Source: Ulva prolifera
Taxonomy: Eukaryota > Chlorophyta > Ulvophyceae > Ulvales > Ulvaceae
Length of the DNA: 64,000 nucleotides
Assembly: GCA_023078555.1 (NCBI GenBank)
Contig: CM041199.1
Coordinates: forward strand, 4,469,315 to 4,533,314
Direction of reading: 5' to 3'
The notes under the pieces are model-generated. The model was not told where the DNA came from. It did no database searches and saw only the letters and a program-made list of their open reading frames with translations. The translations under genes were made by a program, and so were the position numbers. Shown piece by piece: positions 23,062 through 31,582 of the stretch (position 1 is the stretch's first letter; each line of letters opens with the position of its first letter).

Positions 23062-23604
23062 AGAACAACACCCGGACGCGGCGGCGGATCAACACCCCCG
23101 GCACACAACAGCACCTGTGGTGGTTGCGCCATGGCCGCCACGGCACAGACATGGCCTGTTGTGGGCCTTGGATGGAGATGGCTTCACGGCCGTCGGTCTA
23201 CGGCGTTGCTGGCGTGTGTGCGCAGGCTGGGGAACCGGGGGGTTGCGGCCCCCAGCGGCGTCGAGTCAGAGCTGAAAGCCCACATGTGGGGCCCGGGCCA
23301 CCTCGGGCTCGGCTGTGGGGGAAAGCCATGTGGTTGTGTTGGTGGGTGTGTGCACAGGTACGGTAGGTATGTGCATGGGTGGGCAGGTGAGTGTGTAGGG
23401 GTGGTGTTATTTGTGTGCGTGAGGGCGCCGGCAAACTGGATTCTCCATGAGCAGAGCGTTACGGGATTGCCGGTCTTGGTGCCGCATTCGGGCGGGTTAT
23501 TATGCTGAGGGGGAATGCTTGCGGCCCTGTTCTTGAAGTGCCCGCTGTTCCTGTGTTACCTGCCTCTCCACCTTTGTGCGTGTGACATCCGTGTGCGGCT
23601 TCCC

Positions 23605-24834
23605 GCCTCTTCATGCCGGGGCAGGGCCCATACATGTGCATACATCCTGACGACAACTGCCTCCTTGCAAGGCATGTACACACCCAGGGCACCCGGCACC
23701 TGCCGCGCTTAGCAACAACTAAATTCCCATGTTACCGTTCCTGTTTTCTTCACATGCGTAACGCGAGGCTCAGTCCACGCGCCAAACATGCGCAAGCGGA
23801 CAACACAGATGTAGGCCGAACACTGACTGCACGTCGTGGACATGGCAGATCAAAACAAGGTCGTATATGCCACTTCATGCACATTTCCACTAGCTGCTGA
23901 TTCAGTTGTCAACACTGGCTGCTCGCAAGCGGCACACGCGGAAGACTGTTGCTGCATCGACACCCCACCGCCCAACACCTGGCTCCGCGGTATACAGTAC
24001 CTCCTGCATTTGCATTTTTGGTGGCACTGTCAATTTTGGCACGTCTGTGAGGGACAGGAACGTGTAGCGCGGGAGCTCGAGCTCTCGACGTCGACGGCCA
24101 GTCGCACGGTAGCGTCTGAACCTGCAGCTGCTGAAGAACTCACAGATCCGAGGTGAGCTCTGAACCAGCGAGACAAAATGACAGAAGCAGATAATTCCTG
24201 GAGTGTTTGTGATTTCGTAGCCATCTCGCAAGGAGTGCTGCAATATGCTGCAGCGATGCGTGCGCGCGGGGCAGAATCACCTTCCCGCCGTTTCACAGCA
24301 AATTGTCCGAAGCTGAAGGCTTTCGGCTGTGATTCTGATCGAACACAATGCGATGTTCATTGCACGATCTGGAGCTAACCGGATGGTCAGCTTGACAAAA
24401 ACGCACAGCGCGAACCTTCCTGCCAAACACCTCAGATTCCGCGTGGCTGCATGAACTCGCCAGACAGAAACGCCTTTAATATTAATCTGGTTCCTACAGA
24501 GCCGTGGCTGCTGAGCAATGCTTTGCGGATCGCGATCAAAGCCAGCCGATCATGACTCATCTGGCCATCGCGAACTGGCCTGGACGGAAGCTTCCCGCAA
24601 TCTAGCCTACAACGCCTTACACAGTTGTACACATTAGTCAAGCTCGATATGAGGTAGATAGCACCTGCTTGCGCCACGTGCATAACGCTTGAGTGCTCTC
24701 AGTCTGGAAGTACAGGCACCACAGCCTGCCACCTTTCGGAGTAGCTGCGGAACACGACGCAATACTTGCTTTGAAAGGAAACAGTTTCACGATTCCTCGT
24801 GCATCCGGGACGGCAAGCAAGCAATCGGCCAAAC
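23605..24834 (+). other. Duplicated upstream region of copy 5 with a conserved splice donor
   Basis: Homologous to the regions before copies 3, 4 and 6. The exon-like block ends AGATCCGAG|GTGAGCTC with GT at 24153 and would encode SRTVASEPAAAEELTDPR in phase with the others. Only 680 bases separate donor and ATG, the shortest of the four units, and no LINE insertion is present. Confidence 0.5.
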
Positions 24835-25648
24835 ATGGCCAGAGGTGCACCCCTCAAGATATTGCGCGGGTCTGCAGCTGCAGCCATGCCCCTGCTGCCA
24901 GCCCTGCTCGCAATCGCTCCCCCCGCCTCTCTCGCCCTCTCCCCGCCCAACCCTCACGCCCCGCAAACCCACGCGCATCACAACGCCGCAAACAGTGCTA
25001 TCATCATAGCCACAGCACAGCACAGCAGACGCGACACGGCCGACACTGAACGGTCCCGCATCACGCTCGCGGCAGTGGACGGCATCGTGACCGGCGTCGC
25101 GGGCGCGGAGGCGCAGGCGGAGCTCTCCGCTGCCGGGGCAGCCGCTGCACGCTGCTGCACGGCAATTGCTTAAGCGGCGGCCGAGTGCCTACACCGTCTG
25201 CCCACGCTGCATCCCCATTCTCCTGCGGCTTGGCAAACGGGAGCTGCTCCGGGCACTGCAAGCGCAGCCGCACGCTGTTCACATGCAAGACGGGCAGCCG
25301 GTTGCGCCCGGCTGTGGCGAGCGGGAAGACTTGAAGGCTGAGCCCGACCTGGCGACTGTGCCCCCAGACTCAATGTCCGGGGTTGCTAGCGCGTGGGTGA
25401 TGGTGACGGCACCGTGCGTCGGGTGCGCGAACGTCAGCAACGCCGCGGACGGCTGCCCGGACGCCGGCACGACCGGCACGCTCAACGGCGAGGGCGTCAC
25501 CGTCCTCTTGAGCTCGTGCACGCAGCACTTGTACAAGCTGCCCTGCGCATCCAAAAGGACGCCGACCCCGTTCTATCCATTTGGCTACTGCTTTTGTCTG
25601 CTGAAGTTCGACTCGGGTAAGGTGGCTGGGGGCCCGTGCCGGCTGTTG
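24835..25648 (+). pseudogene. Secreted 14-cysteine family, copy 5: frameshifted and 3'-truncated
   Basis: Begins MARGAP with a normal signal peptide. It then carries a segment of about 40 codons (around PNPHAPQTHAHHNAANSA) absent from the other copies. The frame breaks inside the TLLHGKRRP region, where bases are lost and a stop appears. A further indel lies after CPRCIP (an extra base in CCCATTCTCCTGC), with frame recovered around the VVPPDS-equivalent segment. From there VGCANVSN, GTTGTLNGEG and FYPFGYCFC are readable. Homology stops abruptly at GGCCCGTGCCGGCTGT (25648), so the last third, including the acidic tail, is missing. Confidence 0.85.
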
Positions 25649-26729
25649 CATGCATGCGTCGCCAGTGGTGTGTGGTCATCCGCAAGCGGCAGCCACAGCC
25701 ACCGCGTGTGTATTGTGTGGTGTTTGCGCATGTGTAAACTAGTGCTATGTGGCGCTGTGGTGTTAATTGTGTCACGCGTATCCGCATGGTGAATACCCGC
25801 CGGGGCGCCTGCCACCTGCCATCGCTGCGTGCTGGTGTGTTGCAGTTGCAGACACATGCAAAAGTAGGAACGCGGCACTGGAACTCTTAATAAATTTAAA
25901 TCACTGCGGCACAGTAGCCAGTACACACGCACAGGCGGTACGGCATCCTCGCGCAAGTGTACAGCCGCCGTGGTGCATTAATGGTATGTATTAATAGTAA
26001 TATTCATACTATGAAGGTTGTAATCATGGTGGCGTCAATGTACAGCAGGCAGCGCGTGTCGCACGAAGCTGACGGCCATCAGCCAGCTATCAATGGGTCG
26101 CACAAACATGTCCATGCGATGGCGGAACCCACGAGTTCATGCGTAGCTTGAACCGCATCTGGCCACCGATGACCATAAGTTACTAGTAACTTACAAGAGT
26201 ACTGGCCCATGGGTCCTGAATGCCGGTGTGCAAATGCCAGCCTTCACGAGTCCGCTTGGCCATGCAAAGTGGCACGCAGGGCACATGCACCACAGGAACT
26301 GCAGAGCACGCCAGTGGCCGGGCGCCTTGCAGCATTTGTGGGGCTGCCATCCAGAAGTGATAATTCGGACATTTGCTGTGTGATTGGGCCCGACGACCCA
26401 TGATAGAGTATAGTGCCATATTTATTTTTGGTATCACCGCCAGTGGATCACACGACTTTATTTGCCTCGGTGCGCGGCACGCAGGACGGCATCTCGAGAT
26501 ACGAGTGCAGCACACGTGTACAGGGTTGTGCGCAGCACACCCGGCCTGACCGGCGGCCCACCCTGACCCGGCTGCCGCCCGTGATGAGGTCGTTGCTTCA
26601 AGTTGCCTGCGTGGCCTCGTCCGTTCGGCGACGATGAGGATATTCGCTGTGCCACTCACCGGGACGGCCAGCCTCTAGCGCGGCGTGCGCGCCGGTGTGG
26701 CCGTTTGTGGGCATGTGGCGTGTCGCGGA

Positions 26730-26863
26730 CAGTGCTCTAGAAACCTGTAGATCTACAGGTGGATTTGATCCAGGCGGGAAAATCGACGGCTCGCTTTGCT
26801 CGCCGTCGGGATTTTTCCAAAATTTCGAAATCTGGCAGGAAAATGATCGGCATGTAGGCACTG
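26730..26863. mobile_element. hAT-type MITE, 134 bp, with 8-bp target duplication
   Basis: Terminal repeats CAGTGCTCTA ... TAGGCACTG are flanked by GTCGCGGA on both sides (26722-26729 and 26864-26871). The interior has a strong hairpin CGACGGCTCGCTTTGCTCGC/CGTCG related to that in the 17970 element. It looks like a shorter member of the same family. Confidence 0.92.
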
Positions 26864-27138
26864 GTCGCGGACATGCGGCCGCGGGGTGCGGGGAGGGAGC
26901 CTGAGGGCTTGGGAACGAGGGAACGACGGGGCGGCGTGGGCATGCGGGCTTGGCCAGGGGTTTGAGCAAACTTTGGGTGTGGGGGGCTGGGGCCTCCCGT
27001 GGGTTGTTGTGGGTGTCTCAGGCTGTGTGGGCTTGGGTTCTGCCACCTGGACCGCGTGTGCCTTGATGCAATGATGCCGCGCCGTGGGGCGGGGGGTGAG
27101 AACGGGTGCGGCTGTGGCAATCAGCAGCGGCTGTGTGT

Positions 27139-27219
27139 GTGTTGCAAGGACAAAGCAAGCAAGGCAGGTAGCACCGCGAGCAACAACCAGGGGAACCGCA
27201 CACCACGCAACAAGCCACA
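27139..27219 (-). repeat. Dispersed repeat family A, copy
   Basis: Nearly identical to 12901-12982 over 80 bases. A second, shorter copy in the same direction follows at 27251-27303. Confidence 0.82.
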
Positions 27220-27462
27220 AGTCAGCAGCGGCTGTGTGGGTGGCTGCAGGTGTGTTACAAGGAAAACCACGGAGAGGCCGGTAGCACCGCCAGGGCAACG
27301 CACACTGTTGGCAAGCACACCAACGCCACCCACAATCGCGCATACAGACCCAAATCGAACGCGGCCTTGGTTGCCCAGCACAGCACGATGGCCACACATG
27401 CCACTCATGCGCGCGCATGCGCACACGCACCCATACACCCGGTGGATGTCTGGCATGCTGTG

Positions 27463-27588
27463 ATTGGGCGCCGTGTTAGGGTTCGACGTGGGTGTACATC
27501 TCCTGCCGTGCATGCACTGGGGTGTTGGCGCGCTTGTTTGTTGCCCTGGCGGTGCTACCGGCCGCTCCGACTTTGTTCTTATGACACA
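27463..27588 (+). repeat. Dispersed repeat family A, long copy
   Basis: Same order of blocks as 22938-23061, ending ACTTTGTTCTTATGACAC. Another partial copy lies at 27870-27911. Confidence 0.8.
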
Positions 27589-28032
27589 CCTACGCCCACT
27601 GACCCCCCCACCCACACGCCAAAACCACGCAGCCCCAGGCCCCCTCACAGAACGAACCCGCCGCCTGCGCGGCCGAGGTGACCCAAGCCGCCAGGCCGGC
27701 CCCACAAGAAGGCCCCCCTCCTTTGCCACAACCAGGCCCCATTCACAGGCAGGGCAGCCCCAGCGCGGCGCAGCAACACAGCAGCGCCGTCACCTGTTGC
27801 GGCTATGTGGGCCTGATGCATCAGTCTGGATGCTGGCGGTTGCATGCGTGTGTGGTGCCCCTGTTTGTGTCCTGCGGTGCTACCGGCCTCTCTGGCTTTG
27901 TCCTTGTGACCTGCAGGATGTGGTGTTCTTGTTCTGCGCGTGGATCCTGCGATGCCATCTGCCTCCCCGACACTGTCTTTGTAACACCAGACCACACCAG
28001 GCACACCGAAAGGTGCGGTGCGTCCGTGTAAG

Positions 28033-30577
28033 GTCTCCCACCCGTCATGCAGAAGCAGGGCTCATGCGCATGCGTATGTCCGTGACGACAACTTCCTGCG
28101 CGCCAGGGCATGTACGTACGCAGGGCACCGGGAGCCTGCCGCGCTCGGCAGCAAAATCAACGATAATCAGCTTCGTTTGGGAAAGCGTCACATGCTTAAC
28201 GCGAGGCACAGTCCACGCGCCGAACAGGCCTGGACGACAGGAACACACCGAGGTTGGTACAAGCGCGGATCGCACGTAGCCGGCATGGTCTCAAGAGAAG
28301 GGCGACATGTACAACTTGATGCAGCTTCGAACCGTTTGCCCTTTCATTTGTGAGTATACACTGCAGGCAAGCGGCACTTGCGGAGGACTGCATTAACACC
28401 CCACCGCCCAGCACCTGGCTTGCGCAACTTGGAGCATCCCTCACATTGGCAATTTGACAGCATAAATTAAATTGGGTCAGCGTGGGATAGGACATCGTCG
28501 CGCGGCAGCTCCAGCTTCTGAGGTCGAGTGCCAGGCGCCTTTCAGTAGCCTCTCGGCCTGCTGAAAAACTCAAATATTCGAGGTGAGCTCTGAACTGATG
28601 AGGCGAAAATGTCGGAGGAAGATGATGCCTGTAGTGTTTGTGATATTGTAGCCAACTCGCAAGCACGAAATCTACAAGCAGCAGCTGGTGCCCGTGGGAT
28701 CAGAGACTCAGAGTCCCAAAGCGGCACACAAGTCTCGTCGAGGGTGGATATACTCTGCAATGATGCTTATCGAACAGTTATAATCTGTTGCTTTGGTCGC
28801 TCTGGAGTTGCTGCATGCGGACACACGCTAATCGGATGGTCAGTAAACGTTGAACTAGCGTGCGCAGCGTGAACCGTCCTGCCAACCAGATCAGATCCTC
28901 CGTGGCTGCATGGAATCCCAGACGAGAACGAGTTTCATCTGGTGTCTCTACAGAGCAGTTGTGACCGAGCTATTGCCTTTGCGGACACCGGTCAAAGCCT
29001 TGGGCGTGCCTGATCATGACTCAACCATTGGCCATTGCGATGCACCGGCAGCAATCGGCATTCACCGAAGCTTCCGGCAAGCTGACCTCCGATGCCGTAG
29101 AGCTCTGCATGCCCTGCATTCGTAGTTGACCTTGTTTCACCAGGCTCCGCATCGTGAGGGCTCACTTACATGTGTTCACTAGTTGTTGTTGCGTTCTGCC
29201 ATAGTAGCACATGGTTTGCCTATGCAGTGAGTCATGCACAGTGGCATCTGTGGAGAGCTGCAGAGCCGCACAAATGATCATGCATGCATACACTACATAC
29301 TGTGCTGGCCCATTGGGCCCGACCCCCCCTGCTCCGCCCCAGCCCGCCTCCCAGGTCGCGGGCCCTTCGCGTGGGGCGACCTTGCCCGCGGCGCCGATGC
29401 CTGCAGCCCCGCTGCCGCCGCCAACCGCGCGCGCGGACGAGGCGCCGGCACCTACGCCTGCTCCGGCCGCCGACGCCGATGCTGGACACAGCGCCCAGAT
29501 GGGGCGCCACGCGCCAGACGCAGCGCGGGCTGCGGCCCTGGCGGCGGCGGCGGCGGCGCCGGGTGGTCAGGATCCGGCGGGGCCTGGGGAGCAGGCCGCT
29601 GCCGCGCAGGCAACGGCGCTGGATCAGGTGTTCAGGGCGGTGGCCCACGAGAAACTGGGGGACATCATGTTTATGCCGCCGGGTGGCCCTTTGTGCATAG
29701 GAGATGTGTCGGTTGTGAACCCCTGTGCCGGTTCCTATTGCGGCCGTGCGGCCCGCGAGGACGGGGGTGCTGCGGAGACGCGGGACGTGCAGAAACGCAC
29801 TGCTTATCGTTTATACGACCCTGATGCGTATAGTTTTGTGCCGTTGTCGCATGAGACGCATGGTCGATTGGGACGGCCTGCCATGCATCACTTGAATCGG
29901 CTGGCGGGGGTTGCGTCTCGGTGTGGCAAGGTGAACCGTGCTTTGTTTGTGACGAATGCTCTGCGCCGGTTGAGTGTGGCGTTGTGCAAGGGGAATGCTC
30001 TTGTGCTCCGTGCGGGGCTTCAATCTTTGGCTGGCATCACCGGCCGAGCTGTGGTACGTGCTCGTGCCCGGCCTAGTGCCATGACTGCGTGAGTGGATTT
30101 GCGTGTGTATTCCTGGCAACGGCTCGCTGCCCGGCCTCTGTCCTTTGTGACTACATACTGTGCAGATGCACCTGCTTTCAATTTGAGAAGATGGCAGCTG
30201 GCGTCTTCATTAGTATTGCTAGACTGGTCGGCTCAGCAGTTTCAATCAAACAAACACCAAGCATTCACAGCCTTGGTGCTCAAGCCTTCCCTGGCATGTG
30301 CTATCCCATGCAGCTGCACAGCCGCAGGTGCAGGCAGTGCATACAGCAATAGACACATAGCATAGGCTAGTTGTACACATGTGTCAAGCACAAAGGAGGT
30401 GGTTCGCGTGGTTCGTGTGGTTCGCAAAGTGCACAGGAGGCACCTTAGCCACCATAGCCAGCCTTCAGAACAGCACATCATTTGCTTCAGAAGACGACAT
30501 GTACATGATTTCAAAATCTCTCACATATGCAGGGGTCTGCTTCAAAGCAAGCAAGCAGCCAGCTAGGCCCTGCCGAC
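28033..30577 (+). other. Duplicated upstream region of copy 6, interrupted by a LINE
   Basis: Same block order as the other units. The exon-like block ends TATTCGAG|GTGAGCTC (GT at 28583) and would encode RRLSVASRPAEKLKYSR. The LINE at 29306-30149 lies between donor and ATG and accounts for the longest donor-to-ATG distance, about 2.0 kb. Confidence 0.5.
29306..30149 (+). mobile_element. 5'-truncated LINE (L1/Zepp-like), with 14-bp target duplication
   Basis: Flanked by ACTACATACTGTGC at 29292-29305 and 30150-30163. An open frame runs to TGA at 30092. It is first alanine- and proline-rich, then the C-terminal ORF2 region of green-algal L1-type LINEs: GDIMFMPPGG, the VNPCAGSY segment, FVPLSHETHGRLGRPAMHHL, FVTNALRRLSVALCKGNALV and a basic end. 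The short 3' untranslated end reads GAGTGGATTTGCGTGTGTAT ... CCTTTGTGACTACATAC. Endonuclease and reverse transcriptase domains are missing, so the copy is dead. It is the longest LINE copy here and serves as reference for the others. Confidence 0.9.
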
Positions 30578-31582
30578 ATGGCCAGAGGTGCACCCGTGAA
30601 GAGATTGCTCGGGTCTGCAGCTGCAGCCATGCCCCTGCTGCTAGCCCTAATCACACTCGGTCCCCCCGCCGCTTTCGCCCTCTCCCCCAGCACACCCTCC
30701 CCACCCGCTTCGGAGGGCATCGTGACCGGCGTCGCGGGCGCGGTGGCGCAGGCGGAGTTCTCCGCCGGCGAGGGGGCCTGGGCCGGCAGCCGCCGCACGC
30801 TGCTGCACGGCAAGCGCCGGCCGAGTGCCTACACCGTCTGCCCACTCTGCACCCCGGTCTCCTGCAGTACGACGACCAAGACCTGCTCCGGGCACTGCAA
30901 GAGCAGCCGCACCCTGTTTACGTGCAAGACGCAGGGCCGCGTCGCGCCTAGCTGCGGCGAGGCCGAAGACGAAAAGCCGGACCCAGCCGCCGTGTCCCCG
31001 GACTCGATCACCGGACTGGCGAGCGCCTGGGTGATGGTGACGGCGCCGTACGTCGGGTGCGCGAACGTCAGCAACGCCGCGGACGGCTGCCCGGACGCCG
31101 GCACGACCGGCACCCTCAACGGCGAGGGCGTCACCGTCCTCTCGAGCTCGTGCACGCAGCACCTGTACAAGCTGCCCTGCGCGCACACGGACCCCCCATC
31201 CCCGTTCTATCCGTTTGGCTTCTGCACGTGTCTACTCAAGTTCGACTCGGGGCGTGTGGGCAGGGGGCCGTGCCGGCTGTCGTACCTCGGCGACTGGAGC
31301 GGGCCGGCGGGGGGGGAGGACGCCGTGGCGGTGCGGGTCGCTCCGGACGGGGCCGTGACGCGCACGACATTCTCCGAGACCGATGAGGCGGACAAGTTGG
31401 AGGATACGCTGAAGCATACGTTTTCGTCGCAGGAAGGGCCGATTGACGCCGAGCTGCGGATTTTCACGAGTGTCACCGAGGAAGGGTTTGATATCGTTGC
31501 GGAGGGGCCTCTGCCGGGGCGGGAGGACGAGGAGGAGGAGTCGGCTCTGGGGACGTTTCTGCGGGGGTTCACACCACAGTGA
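30578..31582 (+). CDS. Secreted 14-cysteine family protein, copy 6
   Basis: Intact frame of 334 residues; function unknown. It starts MARGAPVKR with a signal peptide (core MPLLLALITLGPPAAFAL). Then come IVTGVAGAVAQAEFSAGEG and RRTLLHGKRRP. The 14 cysteines (CPLC, VSC, KTC, GHC, FTC, PSC, VGC, DGC, SSC, LPC, FC, TC, GPC) keep the family order, and the NVS sequon, FYPFGFC and SYLGDWSGPAGG are present. One residue (G) is inserted in the YLDW motif. The C-terminus has the glutamate-rich tail, the shortest of the intact tailed copies, and ESALGTFLRGFTPQ. It is the last member of the array, and its 3' flank matches copies 2 and 4. Confidence 0.88.
   Translation: MARGAPVKRLLGSAAAAMPLLLALITLGPPAAFALSPSTPSPPASEGIVTGVAGAVAQAEFSAGEGAWAGSRRTLLHGKRRPSAYTVCPLCTPVSCSTTTKTCSGHCKSSRTLFTCKTQGRVAPSCGEAEDEKPDPAAVSPDSITGLASAWVMVTAPYVGCANVSNAADGCPDAGTTGTLNGEGVTVLSSSCTQHLYKLPCAHTDPPSPFYPFGFCTCLLKFDSGRVGRGPCRLSYLGDWSGPAGGEDAVAVRVAPDGAVTRTTFSETDEADKLEDTLKHTFSSQEGPIDAELRIFTSVTEEGFDIVAEGPLPGREDEEEESALGTFLRGFTPQ

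Larger units (their letters stand above)
21637..23604. other. Spacer between copies 4 and 5
   Basis: The first 400 bases are the shared 3' flank. No gene is supported after that. It holds a G26 tract, a 5'-truncated LINE, a 29-bp hairpin and one copy of dispersed family A. The longest open frame (22695-23366) runs through repeats and has no recognisable protein. Confidence 0.5.
25649..28032. other. Spacer between copies 5 and 6
   Basis: No gene supported. It contains AT-rich sequence near 25.9-26.2 kb, one copy of the CGGGCCCGACGAC repeat (about 26325-26399), a second hAT-type MITE and at least four copies of dispersed family A in both orientations. Confidence 0.5.

Noticed and set aside
22695..23366. 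223-codon plus frame downstream of copy 4
   Set aside because: Runs through dispersed repeat family A and simple repeats; no start context, splice logic or protein motif.
29211..30092. 293-codon frame as a host gene
   Set aside because: It is the C-terminal ORF2 part of a 5'-truncated LINE flanked by a 14-bp target duplication.
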